In this document: positions 25,170 to 33,870 of the stretch, piece after piece
How the letters are laid out: each line of letters opens with the position of its first letter
How positions within the stretch are numbered: position 1 is the first letter of the stretch
Source: SZUA-430 sp964547645
GTDB taxonomy: Bacteria; Pseudomonadota; Alphaproteobacteria; Micropepsales; Micropepsaceae
Length of the DNA stretch: 64,000 nucleotides
Direction: 5' to 3'
Assembly (NCBI GenBank): GCA_964547645.1
Contig: CAZJOM010000008.1
Location: forward strand, 13,645 to 77,644
The notes under the pieces: model-generated
What the model was told of the DNA's origin: nothing
Database searches by the model: none
What the model saw: the letters and a program-made list of their open reading frames with translations, nothing else
Translations under genes and position numbers: made by a program

Positions 25170-25727
25170 ATGCGGTTATGGGCCATTTGGCTTGCGGCAC
25201 TCACTGCCGTGCTTGTTGTCGCCGGGTACGCGGCGGGTGCGAATAAGCCGTTACCGGAGGCGCCGAAGTCGCGAAACGATTGGCCGACCGAGCGTGTGGT
25301 CGTTGTGGGCCGCCGCGGCAATCCTCGCGATTGGATCGTCAACCATACGTTCCGGGGCATGGAGGGTTTTGCCGACGGATCGGCGCCGCCGGGTGTTGAA
25401 GCGCGCACGGAGTATCCTTGGCAGATCTTCTACCTCGCGGACGGAACGCTGGAGGCGCATTTCCGGCGCCTAGGCGCTCGCGTACCGCATGGGCCGATCG
25501 AGGAATTGGACTTCGTCGAGCGCGGGAGATGGCGGTTCAATGCAGAGGGCGAACTCTGCCAATCGATCCCGCATGTCGGCTGGGGTGTGGAGGTTTGCTA
25601 CTGGATCGAGCGGCGGGGCGACCGGATGGCAATGTATTACACGGGCTGCGGCGCCTATAACCGGTGTTACCCGGATCGTCTGGGGCCAGAGGGCGAGATC
25701 GTTCCGGGCCGGCAGTTTACCTTTTAG
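25170..25727 (+). CDS. secreted hypothetical protein with four Cys
   Basis: 185 residues from MRLWAIWLAALTAV; the longer upstream frame lacks support. A signal peptide ends near AAGA-NK. The mature part is beta-rich; YPWQIFYLADGTLEAHFRRL, GRWRFNAEGELCQSIPHVGW, VCYWIERRGDRMAMYY and YTGCGAYNRC form a repeated strand pattern reminiscent of DUF995-like lipocalin-type proteins with paired Cys. The resemblance is tentative. Expressed divergently from ccmF, starting 179 bp away, probably periplasmic. Confidence 0.65.
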   Translation: MRLWAIWLAALTAVLVVAGYAAGANKPLPEAPKSRNDWPTERVVVVGRRGNPRDWIVNHTFRGMEGFADGSAPPGVEARTEYPWQIFYLADGTLEAHFRRLGARVPHGPIEELDFVERGRWRFNAEGELCQSIPHVGWGVEVCYWIERRGDRMAMYYTGCGAYNRCYPDRLGPEGEIVPGRQFTF

Positions 25728-25857
25728 GCCTAATCCCTTCGCTAACTTGCCGGTCAGCGTTGTCGTGTTACAGTGGTGGCAACTGTAATCGAAGGCCGTG
25801 TGCGGCCGGGTCCCTTGGGTCCGGCGACGCACCAGCCGAACGAAGTGAGATTGCCCC

Positions 25858-27146
25858 GTGGCGCAAGGTTCGCGTGGGGCGCCGTACGGGTCGCAGGACC
25901 CGCCTGCCGTTGCCACGGCGGGCAGTGAGGCTAAGCCGGCGAGCGTTCGGCCGAGTCACATTTATGCGGCGCTCGACCTCGGCACCAACAACTGCCGGCT
26001 CTTGGTCGCAAAGCCAGATGCGAACGGCTTTCGCGTGCTCGATTCATTTTCCCGCACGGTTCGATTGGGCGAAGGGCTCTCGCAAACGGGCGAACTTTCC
26101 GAAGCTGCGATGTCGCGTGCGATCGAGGCGATTCGTATCTGCGCGGTGAAGATGCGCAAGCGCGGCGTGACTTCTGCGCGTGCGATCGCGACCCAGGCGT
26201 GCCGCACGGCAAAGAATGGCGAAGCGTTTATTGCACGCGTCGCGAAGGAGACGGGGCTCCACTTCGACATCATTCCGCCGATCGAAGAGGCGCGGTTGGC
26301 GGCGCGCGGTGTGGCGCCGTTGTTGGATCGCTCCGACAAAGGTGCGTTGGTCTTCGACATTGGCGGCGGGTCGACGGAGCTGATTTGGCTCGATCTGCGA
26401 GATCATGGACGGCCACCGCGGATTTTGCGGTGGGGTTCGATGCCGCTCGGCGTCGTCACGTTGGCGGAGAAGTTCACCGGCAAACTGGACGAGCCGGGAA
26501 CATATGAGGCGATGACTGCCGAGGTGCGCGCGCAGCTGAAGGAGATTTCGACCTTGGCGCCGCTGGGTGGTCATCCTGCTGGGTCGTTTCATATGTTGGG
26601 CACCTCCGGCACGGTCACGACGATTGCGGGCATACATTTGGGCCTCGAGCGCTATGAGCGTTCGAAAGTGGACGGTACTTGGTTGAAGCGCGATGACATT
26701 CAGCGCGTGATCGCCAACCTCAAAGGAATGAATCGCGAGGCGCGGGCCGCGCATCCGTGTGTAGGGCCTGAGCGGGCGGAGTTGGTGATCCCGGGGCTCG
26801 TCATCTTCGAGTCGATCTTCACCTTGTGGACGCCGCCGCGGTTACGCGTGGCGGATCGCGGTTTGCGCGAGGGGATGTTGTTGGCGCTCATGGAAGGTGG
26901 CGAGGGGCGCGGGAGCGGAAAGCGCAAACGCAAGCGCCGTGGCGGGCGTCGGCGNNNNNNNNNNNNNNNNNNNNNNNNNNNNNNNNNNNNNNNNNNNNNN
27001 NNNNNNNNNNNNNNNNNNNNNNNNNNNNNNNNNNNNNNNNNNNNNNNNNNNNNNGCGAGGGGCGCGGGAGCGGAAAGCGCAAACGCAAGCGCCGTGGCGG
27101 GCGTCGGCGTCGGCGCGGCGGTAAGCCCGCGGGCGGTACATCATGA
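25858..27146 (+). CDS. ppx: Ppx/GppA-family exopolyphosphatase/pppGpp phosphohydrolase (interrupted by an assembly gap)
   Basis: Actin-fold phosphatase that removes terminal phosphate from polyphosphate or pppGpp. Visible motifs are YAALDLGTNNCRLLVAKP (phosphate 1), ATQACRTAKNGEAFI, IEEARLAARG, LVFDIGGGSTELIW (phosphate 2) and LGTSGTVTTIAGI. A 100-N gap lies in the C-terminal region between identical 55-bp copies. Collapsing them (minus 155 bp) gives one 377-residue frame ending in a very basic KRKRKRRGGRRRRRGGK-like tail with a stop at 27144-27146. That stop overlaps the rlmE start by ATGA, confirming the repair. The GTG start at 25858 is the likely one. The basic tail suits RNA or polyanion contact. 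Confidence 0.87.
26900..27109. repeat. assembly gap: 55-bp copy, 100 N, identical 55-bp copy
   Basis: Bases 26900-26954 recur exactly at 27055-27109 around N26955-27054. The layout is the same as at 14.8 kb, again inside one gene, and is best read as unmerged contig overlap. Confidence 0.92.
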
Positions 27147-27814
27147 CGGACAAGGTGAAGCCAGCGGCGACGCGGGCGCTGAAGGAGCGGCTGAAGTCGG
27201 CCAAGAAGCGGACGAAGTCCTCGAAGGCTTGGCTGGAGCGGCAGATCAACGATCCTTACGTGCGCGCCGCGAAAGCGAGCGGCTATCGTTCGCGTGCGGC
27301 CTACAAGCTTGCCGAGATGGACGACAAGTACCGCTTTCTGAAGCGCGGGCAGAGCGCGGTCGATTTGGGCGCGGCACCCGGCGGTTGGACGCAGGTGTTG
27401 GTCGAGCGGTTGGGCGAGGGACGCGTCGTCGGCGCCGACATTCAGGAAATGGATCCGATTCCGGGCGCCGTGTTGCTGCATCTTGATTTCATGGACGTGA
27501 AGGCGCCGGAAGTGATCAAGCACGCGCTGTCGGGACCGGTCGATGCGGTTGTCTCCGACATGGCGTCGCCGGCGACCGGGCATCGCGAAACGGATCATCT
27601 GCGCGTGATGGCGTTGTGCGAGACGGCGCTGGAGTTTGCGATCGAAGTTTTGAAGCCGGGCGGCATCTTCTTATGCAAGGTGTTGCGCGGTGGTACGGAG
27701 CGCGAGTTGCTCGAGACGCTCAAGCGCCGCTTTGCCAAGGTCGTGCACGTTAAGCCACCGGCGAGCCGAGCGGACAGCGCCGAGATGTACGTGCTGGCAA
27801 CTGGCTTCCGCTGA
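27143..27814 (+). CDS. rlmE: 23S rRNA (uridine-2'-O)-methyltransferase RlmE (FtsJ/RrmJ)
   Basis: 223 residues. It methylates the 2'-O of U2552 (E. coli numbering) in the 50S A loop using SAM. The basic N-terminus precedes GYRSRAAYKLAEMD (catalytic Lys), the SAM site VDLGAAPGGWTQVL, the catalytic Asp in VVSDMASPATGH, Lys in FLCKVLRGG and Glu in SRADSAEMYVLA, completing the K-D-K-E tetrad. It overlaps the ppx stop by 4 bp and is likely co-expressed with it. Confidence 0.95.
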   Translation: MTDKVKPAATRALKERLKSAKKRTKSSKAWLERQINDPYVRAAKASGYRSRAAYKLAEMDDKYRFLKRGQSAVDLGAAPGGWTQVLVERLGEGRVVGADIQEMDPIPGAVLLHLDFMDVKAPEVIKHALSGPVDAVVSDMASPATGHRETDHLRVMALCETALEFAIEVLKPGGIFLCKVLRGGTERELLETLKRRFAKVVHVKPPASRADSAEMYVLATGFR

Positions 27815-27815
27815 G

Positions 27816-28634
27816 CTATTGGCAGGCGGGCAGATCTTCACTTCGTTCGCCCCGCGCGACGGCTTGCAATTCACGTTTGGCGCAGGCGAAGTCGCGATGG
27901 AATTCCGGTAGCGCAAACAACTTGTCGACGACGGCCGTTGCTAGAAGTTGGCCGGCTTGGACGTCCGTCGGGAAATGTACGCCGCATACGACGCGGCTCT
28001 CGCCGTAGTCGACGGCGCGCAACACGATGGCCTGTGCGCTTTGCGGATAAGCTTCCACCATGACAAGTGCTGCTGCCCAGGAGAGCGCCGCGTGACCGGA
28101 AGGGTAGGCCGTCCCTTTGGTGGGTGAGGCTTCCGGTTTGGGTGGTGTTTTCTCGCCGCAGATGCGGTTGAGCGCGAAGCGTTGAAAGGGGCGCGGACGT
28201 GGAAACAGCTTCTTCGCGTCGCCTGCGGCCGCGAGGACATCTTCCGAGACACGGTTGAGGAGGCGGACGAAGCGCGGCGTTCGCTTGCGGTTTGGCGCGA
28301 AGCCGAGTTGGCGTTCGAAGCGGTCGTAGACTGACGCGTCGTCGGCGAGTGCTCGTGCCCAGCGTTCGGCGCTGACGTGCGCCGTTGTTTGGCGAAAGAG
28401 GGCGACGTCGGCTTTGTCGGCAGGTGAATCGATCGCGGGTGGCGGTTGAAGGACTTTGGCGACGTCGATGCTTCCCGGCGGAAGGTAGCCCTTCACCTCT
28501 TCGGCGAGTTCCTCGGGCGAGAGGTTGGCGGCTGATGCGCCTTCCAGAAACTTCGCGCGGTCGCCCGGTGCGGCGGCTGCGCAAGACAGCGATGCGGCTG
28601 TTGCCGCGATCGCGAGAACGGTCCGTCGAAACAT
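27816..28634 (-). CDS. class A nonspecific acid phosphatase (PAP2 superfamily, PhoN-like)
   Basis: 272 residues from MFRRTVLAIAAT, with a signal peptide (SLSCAAAA), so periplasmic. The three PAP2 motifs are complete: KKLFPRPRPF (KxxxxxxRP form), YPSGHAALSWA (SGH) and RVVCGVHFPTDVQAG (RxxxGxHxxxD with the nucleophilic His). Features before these (YLPPGSIDVAKVLQPPP and FRQTT) are typical of PhoN/PhoC. It would release phosphate from organic phosphoesters. It converges with rlmE (stops 1 bp apart) and is divergent from guaB. Confidence 0.93.
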   Translation of the reverse strand: MFRRTVLAIAATAASLSCAAAAPGDRAKFLEGASAANLSPEELAEEVKGYLPPGSIDVAKVLQPPPAIDSPADKADVALFRQTTAHVSAERWARALADDASVYDRFERQLGFAPNRKRTPRFVRLLNRVSEDVLAAAGDAKKLFPRPRPFQRFALNRICGEKTPPKPEASPTKGTAYPSGHAALSWAAALVMVEAYPQSAQAIVLRAVDYGESRVVCGVHFPTDVQAGQLLATAVVDKLFALPEFHRDFACAKRELQAVARGERSEDLPACQ

Positions 28635-28756
28635 GATAACCCCCGCCCAACTGTCGCAAGGCTTTGGCGGTCTGCCAAGGCGAAATCCTTGATAACCGGG
28701 TTTCGAGCGCCGAAGGGCATTCTGCCGCGCTTTACAAGGGGGCTGGCGGCGGGTAC

Positions 28757-30271
28757 ATGCACGTCGCAACTCGAATCCCGAGTGATCAGTTAGAGAAAGG
28801 GATCGGCTTGCAACCCCGTGAAGCTTTGACTTTTGACGACGTCCTGCTTGTGCCGGGCGCGTCCGACGTGTTGCCCGGCCAGGCCGACACGCGCACCAAA
28901 CTCACCAAAACAATCGAACTCGCGGTGCCTCTGTTGTCTGCCGCGATGGACACCGTAACCGAAGCCCGGCTTGCGATCGCGATGGCGCAGGCGGGCGGCA
29001 TGGGTGTCATTCACCGCAACATGACGCCGGAAGAACAGGCTGCGAATGTGCGGCAGGTGAAGAAGTTCGAAAGCGGCATCGTCTTCAATCCGATCTCGAT
29101 CGCGCCGGATGCTACGCTTGCCGAAGCGCGGATCTTACGGGAGACGCATCGGATTTCCGGCATTCCGGTGATCGAACCGAAGACCGGGAAGCTCGTCGGC
29201 ATTCTGACCAATCGCGACGTTCGGTTTGCGACCGACATGCGTCAACCAGTTTCGCAACTGATGACGAAGGAGAAGCTCGTTACGGTGCGCGAGAACATCG
29301 GCATGGATGAGGCTAAGCGCCTGTTGCACCAACACCGGATCGAGAAGCTTTTGGTGGTCGACGGCGATTATCGTTGTATCGGCCTGATCACGGTGAAGGA
29401 CATCGAGAAGGCCGAGTCGCATCCGAATGCGGCGAAGGACGCGCGGGGGCGCTTGAGGGTCGGTGCGGCAACGACTGTGGGGCCTGATGGGCTGGCGCGG
29501 ACAGAGGCGCTGCTCGCGGCAGGCGTTGACGTCATCGTCGTCGATACGGCGCATGGTCACTCGGCCCGGGTGATCGATGCGGTGGCTCGCATCAAGCGGA
29601 TGTCGAACGAGACGCAGGTGATGGCCGGCAATGTGGCGACCGCGGAAGCGGCGGTTGCACTAATGGACGCGGGCGCCGATGCGATCAAGGTCGGCATCGG
29701 GCCGGGCTCGATCTGCACCACGCGTATGGTGGCCGGCGTGGGCGTGCCGCAGTTGACGGCGATCATGGATGTGGTGTCGGCCACGCGGCCGCGCGGGGTG
29801 CCGGTGATCGCCGATGGCGGCATCAAGTATTCGGGCGACTTTGCGAAGGCGATCGCTTCGGGGGCGAACTGCGCAATGTTGGGTTCGCTGTTTGCAGGCA
29901 CGGACGAGAGCCCCGGCGAGGTGTTCCTCTATCAGGGGCGTTCGTACAAGTCGTATCGCGGCATGGGATCGCTGGGTGCGATGGCGCGCGGATCGGCGGA
30001 TCGGTACTTCCAAGCGGAGGTGAACGATACGCTGAAGCTGGTGCCGGAAGGCGTTGAGGGGCAGGTGCCGTTCAAGGGGCCGCTGTCGAGCGTCGTGCAT
30101 CAGTTGGTCGGCGGGTTGCGGGCTTCGATGGGCTATACCGGCAGCAAAACGATCGCCGAGTTCCAGGAGAAGGCGAGGTTCGTTCGCATCTCGTCGGCCG
30201 GGTTGCGCGAAAGCCATCCGCATTCGATTACAGTGACACGCGAGTCGCCCAACTATCCGATGTCGGGCTAG
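28757..30271 (+). CDS. guaB: IMP dehydrogenase GuaB
   Basis: 504 residues from the ATG at 28757. It oxidises IMP to XMP, the committed step of GMP synthesis. TIM-barrel motifs include LTFDDVLLVPGASDVLP, LLSAAMDTVTEARLA and the catalytic loop KVGIGPGSICTTRMVAG (Cys near residue 319). Two CBS domains interrupt the barrel at about residues 95-210 (GKLVGILTNRDVRFATD and CIGLITVKDIEKA). The C-terminal flap ends in ESHPHSI. A longer upstream frame exists but has no conserved residues. The RsmB-like gene follows immediately. Confidence 0.97.
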   Translation: MHVATRIPSDQLEKGIGLQPREALTFDDVLLVPGASDVLPGQADTRTKLTKTIELAVPLLSAAMDTVTEARLAIAMAQAGGMGVIHRNMTPEEQAANVRQVKKFESGIVFNPISIAPDATLAEARILRETHRISGIPVIEPKTGKLVGILTNRDVRFATDMRQPVSQLMTKEKLVTVRENIGMDEAKRLLHQHRIEKLLVVDGDYRCIGLITVKDIEKAESHPNAAKDARGRLRVGAATTVGPDGLARTEALLAAGVDVIVVDTAHGHSARVIDAVARIKRMSNETQVMAGNVATAEAAVALMDAGADAIKVGIGPGSICTTRMVAGVGVPQLTAIMDVVSATRPRGVPVIADGGIKYSGDFAKAIASGANCAMLGSLFAGTDESPGEVFLYQGRSYKSYRGMGSLGAMARGSADRYFQAEVNDTLKLVPEGVEGQVPFKGPLSSVVHQLVGGLRASMGYTGSKTIAEFQEKARFVRISSAGLRESHPHSITVTRESPNYPMSG

Positions 30272-30326
30272 GCATCTGACACCAGGAGCTCGACTTGCGG
30301 CCGCGGCAGAAATTCTGACCGAGGTC

Positions 30327-31496
30327 TTGGCCCGAAAGGCGGCGGCCGATCGTACGATCGCCGCTTGGGGCCGTGCGCATCGCTTTGCGGGATCGAAGGA
30401 TCGCGCCGCGATCGCAGATCGCGTCTACACGGTGTTGCGGCGGCGGAACGAGTGCGCGTTTCGCATGCAAAGCGAGGACGCGCGGGCGCTTGTGATCGGA
30501 TCGCTCTCGGTTGGCGACGGATTGGAGGCGGATGCGATCGCGGCGCTTTGCGTCGATGGGCAGCATGCGCTTGGCGGCTTGAGCGATGGGGAACGGGCGA
30601 CGCTTGAAGACAAGCGCGTTCCGACCGCGCCGTGGATCGTGTTCAACTATCCGGAGTGGTTGCACGGCGAGTTTTCTGCGGCCTTCGGTGCAGACTTAGC
30701 GCGCGAGATGGCAGCGCTGTGCGGGCGGGCGCCGCTCGATTTGCGCGTGAATGCGTTGAAGGCGAACCGCGACGATGTCGCGGTGGAACTCACGCTTGCC
30801 GGTGTCGTTGCGGGACCGCTCGCTGGTGCGCCGGACGGGTTGCGCGTGGCGGCGGGCGCGGATGCGAAGGTCACGGTGTTGCCGGCGTATCAGGAAGGGC
30901 GCGTTGAGATTCAAGACGAGGCCTCGCAGCGTGCGGTCTTGTTAGCTGAGGCGCGGCCCGGGGACACCGTCATCGACTTGGCTGCCGGGGCTGGTGGCAA
31001 GGCGCTGGCTCTGGCTGCGACAATGGACAATCGAGGGCGCATCTTGGCGTGCGATGTCGATCTTGCGCGGTTGCAGCAGATGACACCGCGTGTTGCGCGT
31101 TCGGGCGTGACGATTATCGAGATGGCTGGCGACCCTTACGGCAAAGAGCTTACGGCGCTGGCGTCCGGTGGCGCCGATCTCGTTTTTGTCGATGCACCGT
31201 GTTCGGGCACGGGCACGTGGCGGCGTAACCCGGAGAGCAAGTGGACGCTTGATCAGGCGCGGCTGGCGACCTTTCGCGCGGCACAGGCAAAGCTGCTGGA
31301 TCGTGCGGTTGAGCTCGTGAAGCCGACCGGCGCGATTGTGTACGCGACGTGTTCGTTGTTGCCCTCGGAGGGGCCGGTTCAGCTCGCGGCGTTTGTCGAA
31401 CGGCATCGAGGCTGGCAGGCAGAGACGGCACAAACGCTGACGCCTTACCGTGACAACACCGACGGCTTTTTCGTCGCACGAATGGTGCGGGCGTGA
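30327..31496 (+). CDS. RsmB-like rRNA (cytosine-C5)-methyltransferase (NOL1/NOP2/Sun family)
   Basis: 389 residues from the TTG at 30327. SAM-dependent m5C methyltransferase with an N-terminal NusB-like part (RTIAAWGRAHRFAGSKDRAAIADRVY). The catalytic part shows QDEASQRAVLL, VIDLAAGAGGKALAL (SAM), VFVDAPCSGTGTWRRNPE (Cys in the PC motif) and IVYATCSLLPSEG (TCS catalytic Cys). Family members have about 17 more residues at the N-terminus. In-frame codons upstream, back to a CTG at 30276, encode LTPGARLAAAAEILTEVLA, which fits, so the true start is probably CTG 30276, 4 nt after the guaB stop. Substrate base not determinable. Confidence 0.87.
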   Translation: MARKAAADRTIAAWGRAHRFAGSKDRAAIADRVYTVLRRRNECAFRMQSEDARALVIGSLSVGDGLEADAIAALCVDGQHALGGLSDGERATLEDKRVPTAPWIVFNYPEWLHGEFSAAFGADLAREMAALCGRAPLDLRVNALKANRDDVAVELTLAGVVAGPLAGAPDGLRVAAGADAKVTVLPAYQEGRVEIQDEASQRAVLLAEARPGDTVIDLAAGAGGKALALAATMDNRGRILACDVDLARLQQMTPRVARSGVTIIEMAGDPYGKELTALASGGADLVFVDAPCSGTGTWRRNPESKWTLDQARLATFRAAQAKLLDRAVELVKPTGAIVYATCSLLPSEGPVQLAAFVERHRGWQAETAQTLTPYRDNTDGFFVARMVRA

Positions 31497-31536
31497 TGCT
31501 TGTTCGCGGGCGCATCCGCACTATAGTTCGTGCGCT

Positions 31537-31992
31537 ATGACACGCCGTCAGCGCCGTTTTGCGTTTTTGACCGGAGCCGTTGGGGCGGCCGTTCTTGCGA
31601 CCGTCATCATCGTGGCGGCGCTCGGCGACCGGGTGCTCTATTTCTATTCGCCGAGCGAGGCGAAGGCTCGCGGTGTTGAAGCAGGGCGTCAGATCAATTT
31701 GGGTGGGCTGGTCTCGACGGGCAGCATCGAGCGGCCGGGCGGGCTTGAAGTTCGCTTCAAGGTCACGGACGGCGAACAGGAAGTGCCGGTCACCTATTCG
31801 CGCGATTTGCCGGATCTATTCCGCGAGGGGCAGGGGGTCGTGGTGACCGGGTCGTTCCGGCAAGACGGTGTCTTTGCAGCGACCAATGTGCTTGCGAAGC
31901 ACGACGAGAATTACATGCCGCCCGAAGTCGCTCAGGCCCTCAAAGACAAGGGGCTTTGGAAGCACGGTGAGCCGCCCGCCAAGGCGCCTTGA
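31537..31992 (+). CDS. ccmE: cytochrome c maturation heme chaperone CcmE (CycJ)
   Basis: 151 residues from MTRRQRRFAFLTG at 31537 (an upstream in-frame ATG at 31450 lies inside the previous gene). CcmE covalently binds heme from CcmABCD and hands it to CcmF/H. A membrane anchor (residues 8-30) leads into the OB-fold domain: GRQINLGGLVSTGSIERP, VRFKVTDGEQEVPVTYSRDLPDLFREGQGVV split over strands, and the heme-attachment His in NVLAKHDENYMPPEV. It is separated from ccmFGHI (minus strand, 21-25 kb), which is unusual. Confidence 0.96.
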   Translation: MTRRQRRFAFLTGAVGAAVLATVIIVAALGDRVLYFYSPSEAKARGVEAGRQINLGGLVSTGSIERPGGLEVRFKVTDGEQEVPVTYSRDLPDLFREGQGVVVTGSFRQDGVFAATNVLAKHDENYMPPEVAQALKDKGLWKHGEPPAKAP

Positions 31993-32143
31993 GAAATCGG
32001 CTCCGCTCACGGGATCGGCACCAAAATTACACGCAGTTAATCGTTCTGACAGATTTAAGACATCTTCTTGGGTCTATATATTGGTGCAGCTTCCGGCCGC
32101 GCATGGGTCCGGCCGAAGCCCCAGTTCCCAAGGAGAAGTACGA

Positions 32144-33790
32144 ATGTCTGCCGATGCTTCGTCGCCTGAAGCCGCCCCCGTTGTTCCCACGCCTGTTGTC
32201 CCCGACGCGAAGCCGCGCAAGCGCGTGCTGATCGCCAGTGCGGCGGCGCTCGCTCTTGCCGTCACGGCCGGCGTGGTCGGCGGCGTGGTGTGGAGCGGCG
32301 GCGGACCGGCTGCGGTGGCGGAGCCGACACCCACAGCAGGCTTTGCGCTCACGACGCAGGTAGCCGGCGCGCCCGCAGCGGTAATGCTGGGCGCGACCGG
32401 CGGCGTTCTGCCTTCGCTGGCCGATATTGTCGAGCGTGTTGCGCCGGCGGTCGTGAGCCTGAAAGCGAAGGTCACGTCGGGGCCAGAGCAAGAAGTGAGC
32501 GACGAAGATCTTGAAAATCTGCCGCCGTCGCTGCGCGACTTTTTCGACAGGTTCCGCAAGGGTGGACCGAACAACCGCGGGCGCCAGAAGGGCGAGGTGC
32601 AAGGTTCCGGTTTCGTGATCGATCCTTCGGGATATGTGGTCACCAATAATCACGTTGTCGCCAATGCGACGGAAATCGAAGTCGGGTTCGCGGATGGCAA
32701 GAAGTACAAGGCGCGTCTGATCGGGCGCGACGAGCTGACCGATGTGGCCTTGATCAAGATCGAAGGGAAGTCGTTCCCGTCCGTGACCTTTGCAGACGAC
32801 ACCAAGGTGCGGGTCGGCGATTGGGTGCTGGCGGTCGGCAATCCGTTTGGTCTTGGCGGCACGGTGACTTCCGGTATTGTTTCTGCGCGCGGCCGCGACG
32901 ACGTCGGCGGAACGACGTATACGGACTATCTGCAGATCGACGCCGCTATCAACCGCGGCAACTCCGGCGGCCCAACCTTTGACCTCGCGGGGCATGTGAT
33001 CGGCATGAACACGGCGATCTACTCGCCGTCGGGGACGAGCGCCGGCATTGGCTTTGCCATTCCTTCGTCCACGGTGCAGCGGGTCGTCAGCGAGCTGAAG
33101 CGCTCAGGCGCAATTACGCGTGGCTGGCTGGGTGTGCAGATTCAGAGCCTGAACGAAGACTCGGCGCAGGCGCTCGGTTTGCCGAACGAGCACGGCGCTC
33201 TTGTCGGCGATGTGGTCGACAACAGCCCGGCCCAGAAGGGCGGCTTCAAGCGCGGCGACGTCGTGCTGAAGATGAATGGCAGCGACATCAAGGACAACCG
33301 TGATTTGACACGGAAGGTTGCGGCGCTTCAGGTCGGACAGACCGCCAACTTTTCCGTTTGGCGCGGCAGCCGCAACATTTCGCTCAGCGTGACCATCGCG
33401 AAGCGGCCGGGCGAAGATCGTTTGGCCGGCAACGACCGCGGTCGCGGCACGGATGAGGGCAAGGACAGCAGCATGCCGGGTCGAGCGGAAGTCTCGGCGC
33501 TTGGTCTTGGTCTTGCGGCGATTACGCCTGCGGTGCGCAGCGAGTTCGAGCTCGATGCGAAGGCCTCCGGCGTTCTCATCACCGATGTCGATCCGGACAG
33601 CGACGCGGCCGAGCGCGGCCTGCGTGCGGGCGACCGTATCCTTGCCGTCGGCGGGGACGAGGTCGACTCCGTCGAAGACGTCAAAGGTGCGGTGGCCGAC
33701 GCGAAGTCGGCGAAGCGTCCGACCGTGTTGCTCTTCGTCGAACGCGACCGGGGCGTGAAGGTCTACATCCCCGTGAAGATCAAGGGCTGA
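32144..33790 (+). CDS. degP: Do-family (DegP/HtrA-type) periplasmic serine protease
   Basis: 548 residues; AAGGAG at 32130-32135 sets the start. An N-terminal membrane anchor or signal at residues about 27-48 precedes a trypsin-like domain with the triad His in GYVVTNNHVVANAT, Asp in DELTDVALIKIE and Ser in INRGNSGGPTFDL. Two PDZ domains follow (about residues 320-410 and 455-545, each with a GDxVL or GDRIL loop). It degrades or refolds misfolded envelope proteins. A 150-bp upstream region holds a TATATA stretch. Followed immediately by a two-component system, the order known from cyc-degP loci of other Alphaproteobacteria. Confidence 0.94.
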   Translation: MSADASSPEAAPVVPTPVVPDAKPRKRVLIASAAALALAVTAGVVGGVVWSGGGPAAVAEPTPTAGFALTTQVAGAPAAVMLGATGGVLPSLADIVERVAPAVVSLKAKVTSGPEQEVSDEDLENLPPSLRDFFDRFRKGGPNNRGRQKGEVQGSGFVIDPSGYVVTNNHVVANATEIEVGFADGKKYKARLIGRDELTDVALIKIEGKSFPSVTFADDTKVRVGDWVLAVGNPFGLGGTVTSGIVSARGRDDVGGTTYTDYLQIDAAINRGNSGGPTFDLAGHVIGMNTAIYSPSGTSAGIGFAIPSSTVQRVVSELKRSGAITRGWLGVQIQSLNEDSAQALGLPNEHGALVGDVVDNSPAQKGGFKRGDVVLKMNGSDIKDNRDLTRKVAALQVGQTANFSVWRGSRNISLSVTIAKRPGEDRLAGNDRGRGTDEGKDSSMPGRAEVSALGLGLAAITPAVRSEFELDAKASGVLITDVDPDSDAAERGLRAGDRILAVGGDEVDSVEDVKGAVADAKSAKRPTVLLFVERDRGVKVYIPVKIKG

Positions 33791-33870
33791 TGTCCGCCCT
33801 CAACAAGATGGGGGCGGCAGGCTCCGCCCCCTCGTCCCCTCTCACCCCCATGAACGAGGACGCTCGAGTG

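Noticed and set aside
26826..27598. Reading frames translated through the N run at 27.0 kb
   Set aside because: Same reason: the real genes are the collapsed ppx frame and rlmE.
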